NCBI GenBank assembly: GCA_001632425.1
Contig: KV425555.1
Location: 1 to 10,721 of the forward strand
Reading direction: 5' to 3'
From: Neolentinus lepideus HHB14362 ss-1
Taxonomy: Eukaryota > Basidiomycota > Agaricomycetes > Gloeophyllales > Gloeophyllaceae
Length of the DNA: 10,721 bases
Positions 1 to 8,271 of the stretch are shown piece after piece (within the stretch, counting starts at the first letter, position 1; the number at the start of each line of letters is the position of its first letter). The notes under the pieces are model-generated. The model was not told the origin of the DNA. It ran no database searches and saw only the letters and a list, made by a program, of their open reading frames with translations. A program made the position numbers and the translations under genes.

Positions 1-90
1 AAAGAAGCGCATGTGAAGAGGGACAGGAATAGAAATGATGCTACCGGAAAAGGAGAAAAGGAGCATCGGTGGTGTTGTGATCCTACAGGA

Positions 91-1645
91 TTACAGGTCA
101 AGTGGAGTGGATGGGCATGTAGCACACTGAGGAATGTCATGACAGTGTTGCTTGCCAGTGATGCAGGGCTCACAGATAGGATCTGGAGTGCTGGTGGAGC
201 AAATGACTAGACCTTGCACCAGCTGCTTCTGCCTCATGCGCTGAAGGTAATCGAGGTTGACATGGGATAAAAGATGGTGCCAAAGTGCTAAGTCGAGAGG
301 ACAAGCATCAATGAGCGACATGCTCTGTGATGGGGACACCAGAGTACACCCATTCAAGTAGCCAGGATTGCATTCATTTACAGATGCAGTGAAGACAAGC
401 TTACTGTATAAGTAGAACGACGTGAGAGCATCCTGGATGACACAGCGATAGCCCATCATCTTAGTCAGATGATAGACAGACAATAGATTAGACCCAAGCT
501 GAGGAACATGAAGGACATCATGGAATACAACTACAGGCACCTTAGACTCTCCTAGAACCAGCTCAAACATCACAGACCCCATCCCAGCAGTATAGATGAT
601 AGTATCATTTGCGAGGTGCACAGGAATGATATGGGGAGAGTAGGAAGTGAACCAGTGTAAATGGGGTGTCATGTGTGAAGTAGCACCTGTGTCGGTGTTC
701 CAGTTAGCAGCTGCCAGTGACAAGAGCAAAGAAGAGTGATCCAAAGCAGAGAGAGTGACACTTGCTTCACCAGCATACTCCACAACATTAGCAGAAGCCT
801 CAACATCCACGGATGCCTCCTGAGCATTCTGAGCCTTCTTCTTACTACCCTTATGCTCCTTGCAATGATCAGCAGTCTTTGCCTTCTGTGCCTTTACAGC
901 ATTCTCCTTGAAGTTACAGCTGGTCTTGGTATGACCTTCCCAGTCACAGAACGAGCAGCATATGCCCTGTGGAGGACTAGGAATAGAGCCAGCAGCCATA
1001 GCCAGAGAGGGTGAAGCATCAACACCCTGACTAAAGCACTGAGCCTCTTTGTTCTGGAACACAGACTGGAGCTTGGAGAGCCTGAGGGAGTCAAGTAGAA
1101 GCAAGGAGGATACAAAGTTGTTGTACTCAGAAGGGAGAGTGCAAATGAGCACCATGGAGGTGAGGGCATTGTTGAGGGAGTCGATGGTGAAGTCCTTGGG
1201 GTGCAGTGCATAGATATCCTGCATTGCTTTGTCCACTCTGGCCATAAGAGAGGTGAGGGACTCCCCCTCGAGCTTGCAAAGCCCCAGAAGCACATCATAA
1301 GCATTGAAATGTGTACCTGGCTTCTGCTGAACATGTACCTCCTTCAACTTCAACCACATCTTCACAGGATCATTCTTAACATCCTTCACATGCACCTTCT
1401 GCTCATCCTCAACTGCTAACCAGATCTGACCACTAGCTTGACTTCTCCCAGTCCCGTACCTCCTTCCTCTCCTCCGTTGTCAGGTTTGTAGCATCTACAG
1501 GCAGAAGAGCAGCCATAGGATCATCAGTAACATCCCAGAGATCAAGAGTCTTCAGGTAGGCCTCCATATCATCAGCCAAGGACCCATAATTGCACTCCCC
1601 AAGAGCTGGGAAGGGACATTTGGTGGTAGGAGTGGTTGTCGACAT
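91..1645 (-). pseudogene. Ty1/copia gag-protease-pre-integrase fragment (frameshifted, truncated)
   Basis: This is the 5' half of a copia-type Gag-Pol reading frame. Gag starts at the ATG at 1645-1643 (MSTTTPTTKC...). A typical copia Gag helical region follows (YLKTLDLWDV; VKMWLKLKEVHVQQ; LPSEYNNFV). A CCHC zinc knuckle lies at 957-916 (C-X2-C-X4-H-X4-C, CSFCDWEGHTKTSC), and the aspartic protease motif DTGATSHM at 693-670. The pre-integrase zinc domain comes last (LWHHLLSHVNLDYLQRM ... CEPCITGKQH). The frame breaks once: after RDWEKSS it meets TAG at 1435-1433, while the -1 frame continues with SGQIWLAVEDEQK into an open stretch of more than 430 codons. Coding stops at TAA 93-91, and nothing resembling the integrase core DDE region follows to the window edge, so the element is truncated there. 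In life Gag forms the cytoplasmic virus-like particle and the protease cleaves the polyprotein. Family assignment is confident. Confidence 0.9.
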
Positions 1646-2011
1646 GGCAACAGTGATGATTGGGAGCAATAAGGTGGCGACAACAAGGATAGGGATGTAG
1701 GACAACAGTAGGAAGCAGTAGAGATGAAGATAACACCAAATGAACGAGTTCAGAGGTAAAGATGAAGCTGGAGAGTGAGTAAGTGGTCAAAATGGGCCAA
1801 GGAGCGATTCTAGGCATAATCACATGGCAAAAAAACGTAGGACAGTGCTAGGAAGCTGGAATTGATGTTGTAGGGTATGGATGGACCACTAGAGTAGACA
1901 GAAAGTCGAAATAGAGATGGATGGCAGATGGATGGATCCAGATGAGGTTGGATGTACCTGTAGAGCACAGATGATGAGCTAAAAGTGGGATTTTTGAGAC
2001 CCTAAAGCATT
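1646..2011 (-). other. untranslated leader of the minus-strand copia element
   Basis: These 366 bases lie between the primer-binding site and the gag ATG. An open frame extends 20 codons upstream of the gag Met and would add a hydrophobic, signal-like stretch. Copia Gag is cytosolic and homologous Gags begin at the MST-type start, so I treat this as leader. A (GATG)-type imprecise microsatellite lies at about 1913-1950. Packaging signals are expected here but cannot be recognised by eye. Confidence 0.55.
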
Positions 2012-2023
2012 GGGCTCATAACC
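2012..2023 (-). promoter_or_regulatory. primer-binding site for half-tRNA initiator Met
   Basis: The plus strand here reads GGGCTCATAACC, identical to the anticodon stem-loop core of eukaryotic initiator tRNA-Met (anticodon CAU). The element therefore carries its complement immediately after the LTR, where reverse transcription is primed. Drosophila copia and yeast Ty5 are known to prime from an internally cleaved initiator tRNA-Met in the same way. The position fixes the orientation of the element and the inner edge of the LTR. Confidence 0.8.
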
Positions 2024-2263
2024 TATCAAGCTGGAAGGCTGTAGGTCTCACAACACACACCAGGAATCCTGAGTCAAGCTCTATAAGTTGGATGAAGAAG
2101 AGCTTGACTCTGAACACATTTTAGGGATTAATGTGGCATGGGAAAGACACAAGATGAATAAGGAAACATTGAAATGAAAATAGAACACAACAGGTCTGAG
2201 TCATAGAAGGACAGAGAAACACATACTAGTGTCTTGATGTCTGAATAGGCACTAATGCCAACA
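2024..2263 (-). repeat. 5' LTR of the minus-strand copia element
   Basis: About 240 bp. It begins TGTTGGCATTAGTGCC (reading minus from 2263) and ends directly against the primer-binding site with TA, probably a decayed CA. Roughly its first 190 bp are clearly homologous to 6774-6967 in the opposite orientation, including a long run at the CTCTTCTTCATCCAACTTAT segment. It should carry the promoter and polyadenylation signals of the element, but no convincing TATA box was seen. The partner 3' LTR is not in the window. Confidence 0.8.
2071..2110 (-). other. hairpin inside the LTR
   Basis: A perfect 12-bp inverted repeat (GAGTCAAGCTCT at 2071-2082 and AGAGCTTGACTC at 2099-2110) with a 16-nt loop. 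An 8-bp core of the same stem (CAAGCTCT / AGAGCTTG) persists in the other LTR at 6933-6964. A role in RNA 3'-end formation or strand transfer is inference only. Confidence 0.6.
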
Positions 2264-3600
2264 AATGCAGCCTCTGCAAATGCATTTTCAGCATTTCTAA
2301 TGACTTCTTGGAGCACTCCACCACTTCCATTCACCTCTGACATATCTCCAAGCTCCAACGTACTTCATATTAAAGCTGCAAGCCACATGCCTGCTACAAC
2401 CGATGCACTTAGACATTGTGTCAAGTTTCAGTCCTTCACCACCACATCCTCAGAGATCCTCAGGGCCTTTACTGTATGCTGAGATGATCAAGCAACCCTT
2501 ACACACCTCGAGAGCAGCACCAACATTATCAGCAGACCTCCTACATGCTCCAGAGCATCATCATGTGGACATTGCGAGGCTAATCAGCATTCAGGACCTT
2601 CAGAACCCCCAATGTCAGTAATCTCATGACACTTGGTGCTCTCAGCACCTCTATCTTGAGCTTATCCATGCTGAGTTGACTGTATCCAGTCTCCCTTATG
2701 CACTTGCAATGATCCTATCCTCCATTTGACCATATAGCACCTCTGAGTTGATTGGACACACTGAGTTCAGGTGTTGTGGACCCTCCTTGCCACTCTGATG
2801 CCATTGCAGACCTTTGTTGACTATCCTTACAATGTTCCAGATGCAAGTCAGCTCATACAAGTCATTTGTGGGCACCAACAATTCAGATGGAGCATTTTGG
2901 AAGGTTTTTCTTCAGACTGGTTGTTTCTAAGGTGCTGAGCATATCTTGGAATGATAGCGGTAATGATAGTGGTACTTGGTTAGGCATATGGAGTGCTGTG
3001 GCAGTATGTTTTTAGACATATTTTCTCATTTGTTGCATATAGCACGATTTGATAGATGAAGGAGCTTTGGACTTAGTAGATTTCAGACCTTTGGGTTACT
3101 TAGTACTTTAGACATCCTGTATTCTTGGACCCCCATCATTCTGGACCACCATATGAGCCCCCATCAAATTGACTTCACCTTTCACATCTCAAAGTCTCAC
3201 TGCATTCAAAATCACATTCTAGTTGGCCTCAGTGTGAGGTCTTGCATCTTATTGTCTCCATTGCATTTTTACTGTGTTTTACTGCATCCACATTGTGTTA
3301 TACAATGTCCTAGAGTCCTCCAGCATGGAGAAACCTTCTGAGCTATTGTCTTTCACCCCTCCAAGTCCTTCCAATGGACAGCTGGTCTTGTCCAGTACTG
3401 AATACCCTCTGAGGAGCACTGAGGTGGCACGAAGAAGTGCAGTTTTGGAGTTATAGAAAGATAGGAGTTGTATAGGGTGTCTGGGTCTACTCACAGGAGA
3501 TATACAGTACCATCCATTATGTTGTTTTTCATCCCTCACCTCCCCCAAGCTTTACCTTTCTACCCTTTGAGTGCTGACACTATTAGAGAGAGTTCTCTCT
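2264..3600. other. no recognisable gene; CpG-poor intergenic or decayed sequence
   Basis: No known domain was recognised on either strand. The stretch next to the LTR (about 2264-2358, minus strand) translates to a protein-like LEVIRNAENAFAEAAFVG-style helix in the frame that runs into the LTR, and may be a remnant of whatever was hit by the copia insertion. A 44-codon plus-strand frame at 3325-3456 (MEKPSELLSF...) has no supporting context. The low CpG content matches the flanking dead transposons. Confidence 0.4.
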
Positions 3601-4187
3601 GTGTTTTCTAGGTGTTTTTGGTGGTGGTTGTGTGTCTTAGCCTGCCACCAGCTGATCCACTTCCTTGACAGTCTACTCGCAAAATGTGCCAGCATGGCTC
3701 TCTTAATGAGACTGCACTTTGACATTGAAATCTGACTTGTCCTGGTGCTAGAGTCTCTCCTGCTGCTCCATCTCGCTTTTCTGACTCTCCTGACCTGCTC
3801 AAACTGCCTACACCCTCTCCAGCCCCTCCTGATGAGTTCCATCCTCCAGACAATGATGTGAAAGAGGATGAGCTCAATATCAGACCAGGGTATGTGAAGG
3901 ATGAGGGTAACTTGGCTAGTGCTATGTTGGCTGGTATGGACTATGTCTTTGCTGGTCAGACTATCGAGTATTGGTCCTGGGAGGATGCTCTGGACTATGC
4001 TTTCAAGTCTGTTGTCCAGACTGTGTTCAAGGGCGATGAGCATACCAGCAAACCTCATACCTTTCATGAGGTGATGCAGCATCCTGAGGAGGAGCACCAA
4101 CAGTGGTTAAAGGCTGCTCAGGATGAGATCCAGTCTCTTGTTGAGAATGGGATGTGTGAGCTCATTGAGTGTCCTCCAGGTCACAAG

Positions 4188-4194
4188 GCTATTG
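4188..4194. repeat. target-site duplication, left copy
   Basis: GCTATTG, repeated exactly at 5333-5339. With the adjoining G it may be 8 bp (GGCTATTG), but the symmetric TIR ends favour 7. Confidence 0.85.
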
Positions 4195-4261
4195 CACCTG
4201 TTGCTGTAGGAACAATGCATTACATGGGCATTGTTACCACAGACACTATTGCATCATCTGA
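4195..4261 (+). repeat. left terminal inverted repeat
   Basis: 67 bp, inverted match to 5266-5332 with three substitutions. Similarity stops sharply after CATCATCTGA, so the TIR length is well defined. A spurious reading frame from the copia RT runs into it and ends at 4280. Confidence 0.9.
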
Positions 4262-4523
4262 GCAACACAATGCAGGCTAATGCATTAGATTTTGAAGTGC
4301 CCTAAAGCACTGTGCAAGCCAGGCTGGGCTTGAATATGGTGGCCTGGCATGTCAGGCATCATGATGCAGATTGGGTTTTGCTCTATATTTGGCTGTGAGG
4401 CCTAGGGTCTGGGCCAGAAAAATCCGAGAAAATCGGAAAAATCCAGAATATATTCCTGGACCCATTTGGGATGTCACCAGTGCTAAAAATAGCTTTATAT
4501 ATAAATGGAATGCTGCAGAATGG

Positions 4524-4737
4524 CATTCAGCTGCTCATATAAAATCAGGAAAAATGCAGAAGAAATCAGGGTAGATCCTGGGACCCAATGGGGTCAGATG
4601 GCATCACAATATTATGTAATCACCTCCATGATATCCATTCAGCTGCTCATATAAAATCGATAAAAATACATAAAAATGCAGAAAAAATCAGGGTAGCTGT
4701 TGGGCCCAGAGGCCATCATGATATTATGTAATCACCT
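4524..4737 (+). repeat. 112-bp-period tandem duplication inside the TIR element
   Basis: Two diverged copies, 4524-4625 and 4636-4737. Each begins CATTCAGCTGCTCATATAAAATC, has AAAAATGCAGAA and ATCAGGGTAG in the middle, and ends ATATTATGTAATCACCT. The copies differ by substitutions and compensating small indels. A weaker third relative may lie upstream around 4420-4480 (GGAAAAATCCAGAATATATTCCTGGACCCA). Confidence 0.75.
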
Positions 4738-5265
4738 ACCTTACATGATGTTATACACCTCAGGAACCCATTTTTCAGCCTCTTTCTGCTGGTGTGGTCC
4801 ATTTCTCTATTCAGATGTAACTTCTCACAGTTATAGCACCTTAACCATTGCAGCTATGGATATGGGACTTATCCCATCTGTTTATACCAGCTACAAGCTA
4901 TCTATTAGGACCAAAAACTACCAAAAACGTTTTTCACATGCTGCATCCAAAACACTTTTTCATGTTTTCCCACACTAATACACCCCCCACAACTTGCCTT
5001 TTTGGGAATGGGGTCACCCAATATAGGGCTACAGGTTTACTTAAGACACTGAGAGATTCTGATGAGCAGGTGGCTAAATACCATTTTTGGCTAGTACCCC
5101 TCCTGCAGCCTCTCCCCAGCTACCACTTTTGGCTCTATGGGTCAGTATGACTCCTCCCTAGTATATGCTATTATATGACATCATGTATACCAAGTTCTGG
5201 GTCAAACAGGCCATCATTCAGCCACCCAGTTCTGATGCACCCCAAAAACATGCATTTCTTGACAT

Positions 5266-5332
5266 TCAGATGATGCAATAGTGTCTGTGGTAACAATGCC
5301 CATGTAATGCATTATTCCTACAGCATCAGCTG
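5266..5332 (-). repeat. right terminal inverted repeat
   Basis: 67 bp, inverted partner of 4195-4261. The copia RT sequence resumes immediately after the downstream copy of the target duplication. Confidence 0.9.
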
Positions 5333-5339
5333 GCTATTG
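5333..5339. repeat. target-site duplication, right copy
   Basis: GCTATTG, the second copy of the target sequence flanking the TIR element. Confidence 0.85.
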
Positions 5340-6761
5340 GGAGTCACTGGGTCTTTAAAGTAAAGCACAATGCAGATGGTTCTATTGAGCACTGCAAGGG
5401 TCACCTAGTGGCAAAGGGCTTCTTACAGTGCCCTGGTTTCAATTACAATGAGACTTTCACTCCAACACCTAAGTGGGCCTCACTGTGTGCCCTTCTCACC
5501 TTAGCTGCTTTAGAGGACTTGGAGCTTGAGAGCATCGATATCTTGACTGCATATCTCAATGGGACTTTGGAGGAGGACATTTATATGCATCAACCTGAGG
5601 GATTTGAGCAGAAGGGATATGGCAACTGCAGAAATTGCTTTATGGCCTTAAGCAGGCTGGGAGGCATTGGCATGAGAAGCTGAATGAGGTCTTGACTGAG
5701 AAGCTAGGCTTCTCGCATCTGACTTGTGAGCACAGTGTCTGGGTCTATAGGAAGGATGACATGTGTATCATCATCCCTGTCTTTGTCAATGACATGACTA
5801 TTGCAAGCAAGTCTTCTACTGCAATTCAGAAGGTCAAGGATGATCTGAGGCAGCATTTCAAGCTGTGTGACCTTGGACCCACATCCTGGCTCCTAGGCAT
5901 TGAAATGAAGTGTGATTGCTCCTCTCAGACTCTAACTATCTCTCAGTGACAGTACATCCTCAATATCTTGTTGCACTTCAGTATGGCTGACTGTGACTCT
6001 GTTTCAATGCCTATGGACCCTGGCTCTAAGCTTAGTGTGGCCATGACTAAGGCTGAGTTTGATGAGATATACTCTGTGCCATATATCAGTGTCATTGGTG
6101 CTCTAGCTTATCTTGCTGTTGCTATGCATCCAGACATCACTTACAGTATTGGAGTCCTGGTGCACTTTAGCAAGAACCCTGGCAAGTGTCACTGAAAAGC
6201 TGTTAAGCACCTGTTTCACTATCTGAAGGGTACTATGGACTACAAGCTAATGTACTCTCCCTCATCATCATCTGCACTGTTCACCACCTTCACTGATGCT
6301 GATTATGCTGGGAATCTGGTCAATGGTCACTCTACAAGTAGTTATGTTGTCAAGATGGGTTCTGGTGCTATCTCCTGGTGTAGTCACCTCCAGTCTATTG
6401 TTACTCTCTCAACTAATGAGGCTGAGTATATTGCTACTGTTCCTGTGGGTCAGGAGATTCTCTGGCTATGCAAATTCTTGACTGAGCTTGGGTATCCTCT
6501 CTCTGGGCCATCTATGCTTTACATCAACAACCAATCTGCTTTAGCTGTTGCAAAGAATCCTGAGCATCATGGGTGCATGAAGTACTTGGACTTAAGGTTC
6601 TATTGGCTGCAGGATGAGGTTGCAAGGGGCAGGATTGGGCTGGTACATCTTAGGACAGATGAGATACCGGCTGACTATATGATGAAAGTGTTGGCTACGG
6701 GGAAGGTAGAGATCATGGTTAGTCTTTTGGGTTTGGTATGACTTTGTAGAGGTGCCTCATC

Positions 6762-6775
6762 GGGGGGGGGGGGGG
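6762..6775 (+). promoter_or_regulatory. polypurine tract (G14)
   Basis: Fourteen consecutive G residues directly before the LTR homology. Plus-strand DNA synthesis of LTR retrotransposons is primed from a purine run in exactly this position. The last one or two G may belong to the LTR (GGTTGG against TGTTGG in the other copy). Homopolymer length is prone to sequencing error. Confidence 0.7.
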
Positions 6776-6967
6776 TTGGAATTAGTGCCTATTCAGATGT
6801 GAAGAGACTCTAGTATGTCTTTCTCTGTCCTTCTATTACTCAGACCTCTTGTGTCCTATTTTCATTTTGATGTTTCCCTATTATTCTTGCATCTTTCCCA
6901 TGCCACATTACTTCCTAAAATGCATTCATAGTCAAGCTCTTCTTCATCCAACTTATAGAGCTTGTAT
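6774..6967 (+). repeat. partial 3' LTR of the plus-strand copia element
   Basis: Begins (T/G)GTTGGAATTAGTGCCTATTC and follows the LTR at 2024-2263 (opposite strand) for about 190 bp with scattered substitutions and small indels. Homology ends after TATAGAGCTTG, where the other LTR goes on ACTCAGGATTCC but this copy reads TATTTCTGGTCC. The last 50 bp or so of the LTR are therefore missing or replaced. 6968-7043 matches nothing recognised. Confidence 0.8.
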
Positions 6968-7043
6968 TTCTGGTCCTCAGTCACAGTCCCAGTCCTGAGA
7001 TGTAAGGGGCAAAAACCAGACTGGACCAGACCCTGCAACACTA

Positions 7044-7500
7044 AAGCTGAGGAAGATGCAAAACATCATTGAGTACAACTACAGGCACCTTAGACTTTCC
7101 AAGAACTGGCTCAAACATTACTCACCCCATCCCAGCAGTGTAGATGATAGTATTATTAGTGAGATGCACAGGGATGATGACATGATATAGGGCAAGTAGG
7201 AAGCAAACCAGTGTCTATGAGGCATCATGTGTGAAGTAGCACCTGTATCAGTTTTTCAGTTAGCAGCTGCCAGAGATGAGAGCCAAGAATGACAATCAGA
7301 GGCAGAGAGAGTGACACTTGCTTTACCAGCATACTCCACAACATTAGTGGAAGCCTCAACATCCTTGGATGCCTCCTGCATGTTCTGAGCCTTCTTCTTG
7401 CCTCCCCTATCCTCCTTGCGACAATCAGCAGTCTTAGCCTTATGTGTCTTCACAGTGTTCTCCTTGAAATTGCAGCTAGTTTCAGTATGCCCTTCCCAGT
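7044..7500 (-). pseudogene. second copia gag-protease fragment
   Basis: Homologous over its whole length to 496-944, same strand. Reading from 7500 it begins inside the zinc knuckle (WEGHTETSCNFK, with the first two Cys missing) and runs through the lysine-rich linker (KTADCRKEDRGGKKKAQN). Where the first copy has AAANW, this one has a TGA stop (7258-7256), so Trp has become a stop by a G-to-A change; TDTGATSHM follows in the same frame. Homology ends around 7044 inside the protease-to-pre-integrase segment. Both ends are sharp, and no LTR or integrase accompanies it. It represents a second, more degraded member of the same family. Confidence 0.85.
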
Positions 7501-7506
7501 ATGATA

Positions 7507-8271
7507 TTGCCTGCACAGCTTGATGTCCATTTCAGAAAAGGTATGGCACCTCTGGTCAAAGAAGGGCTGCTGGATGAGTCAGTTGCAGTGGTCCTTCTAG
7601 CACTGGATGAAGTTGTTAGCACTGATCACCACACAGAAGTGGAGCCAGTTGTCAGCAGCTTCCCTCCACTGCCCCATGGTGAGAGTGTGCTCATCCATAA
7701 GCAAGATAGCCAAGAGGTCAATCACCTGGATCTTGGAGTCCAGTTTCCTCTTGGGCATATCATTGGCACCCTCCATAAACTTGTTCAGCTCATCAAATGT
7801 GAAGATTGAAATTGGAAGATACTGGTTGTTCTAGAATAAGATCTTGATCTCCTTGTGGAAGCTGCCTAGCCCCACTGGAGTGCTTGGGTCAGAAGGGATT
7901 TCCCCCACCATAGTACATAGAGCCTGCAGCTTCTTCAAAGACCAAGAGCAGTCCTCATCATCATCCTCAGCATCAGCAGATCTCTTCTTGCTAAAAAAGT
8001 CCTTGATGGTGCTCAGGTTCTTTGCAATCTTGAAGGCTATCTTGGTGACTGGAGACCAATGTGATGGTGATGCAACCGTTGATATGCACAGACACACAAC
8101 AAAACCCACAGAAATGAGACCTAAAGCAAGACACAACCACAAAGCAAACACCAACGCCCTTGGTGTCAGATGGCTACGAGGCCTGGGGTAACAAAGGGTA
8201 ATATAGTTCGGAGGGGATGGGTGTGGGTGAGATGTATAGTTGGGGCTAAAGGGAGGTTGGCACCAAGTCAC
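7507..8271 (-). pseudogene. decayed coding region of unknown family
   Basis: An open frame from 8271 translates to a stretch with clear protein-like composition: WSPVTKIAFKIAKNL, an acidic segment ADAEDDDEDCSW, then LKKLQALCTMVGEIPSD and GSFHKEIKILF. It ends at TAG 7833-7831. The same frame continues past the stop with NNQYLPISIFTFDELNKFM, DEHTLTMGQWREAADNW and, after two more stops near 7600 and 7580, DQRCHTFSEMDIKLC. It joins the copia fragment at 7500. The pattern of a short hydrophobic lead, FTFDEL and W-x-EA-x-N resembles uncharacterised mobile-element-associated proteins I recall from agaricomycetes, but I cannot name the family. The N-terminal part (8271 to about 8080) is doubtful. CpG is scarce, as in the neighbouring transposons. 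Confidence 0.5.

Larger units (their letters stand above)
4195..5332. mobile_element. non-autonomous DNA transposon with 67-bp TIRs inserted in copia RT
   Basis: This 1,138-bp element has terminal inverted repeats at 4195-4261 and 5266-5332 that differ at only 3 of 67 positions (positions 3, 7 and 19 from the ends). The ends read CACCTGTTGCTGTAGG and CAGCTGATGCTGTAGG. It is flanked by the direct repeat GCTATTG (4188-4194 and 5333-5339; an eighth matching G lies at 4187 and 5332). Subtracting the element plus one duplication leaves the copia RT frame continuous, so the boundaries are well supported. The interior has no long reading frame and no transposase. Superfamily is uncertain: a 7-8 bp duplication is compatible with hAT-, P- or KDZ-like transposases, but the target does not show the usual hAT pattern. 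Confidence 0.9.
3729..6741 (+). pseudogene. Ty1/copia pol fragment: linker, reverse transcriptase, RNase H (interrupted, multiply mutated)
   Basis: The 3' half of a copia Pol. A proline-rich linker (PTPSPAPPDEFHPP, about 3790-3850) leads to the conserved segment NLASAMLAGMDYVFA, then HTFHEVMQHPEEE and the RT fingers motif PPGHKAI at about 4172-4193. The frame is split there by a DNA transposon and resumes at 5340 with SHWVFKVKHNADGSIE, VAKGFLQCPGFNYNETF and TAYLNGTLEEDIYMHQPEGF. A one-base frame loss near 5620 is followed by LLYGLKQAGRHWHEKL. The RT active-site YVDD equivalent is FVND at 5782-5793, with the first Asp replaced by Asn. In-frame TGA stops occur at 5947 and 6193. RNase H follows with TDADYAG (about 6292) and NEAEY (about 6415), but the usual DNQSA is NNQSA at 6526, and the usual KH-[ILV]-D...H motif is KYLDLRFYW. 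The element cannot be active. The integrase core and Gag are absent upstream. Confidence 0.9.

Noticed and set aside
736..1334. Open frames on both strands overlapping gag (for example 736-1014 plus and 894-1334 minus)
   Set aside because: They are shadows of the gag frame, which carries the zinc knuckle and protease motifs.
1646..1705. Twenty-codon hydrophobic N-terminal extension (MSYIPILVVATLLLPIITVA) before the gag Met
   Set aside because: It looks like a signal peptide, but copia Gag is cytosolic and the family-like start is MSTTT at 1645; more likely open by chance in the leader.
1913..1950. GATG-type repeats as a candidate regulatory array
   Set aside because: A short imprecise microsatellite in the leader; nothing ties it to a function.
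3552..4100. 182-codon minus-strand open frame
   Set aside because: It is antisense to the RT linker and fingers region; low-complexity composition and no motifs.
4371..5150. Three short plus-strand open frames inside the TIR element
   Set aside because: They overlap in different frames, cover the tandem repeats and show no transposase motifs.
7289..7834. Plus-strand open frames at 7289-7504, 7501-7809 and 7607-7834
   Set aside because: They are antisense to the gag fragment or to the decayed minus-strand coding region, and two overlap each other in different frames.
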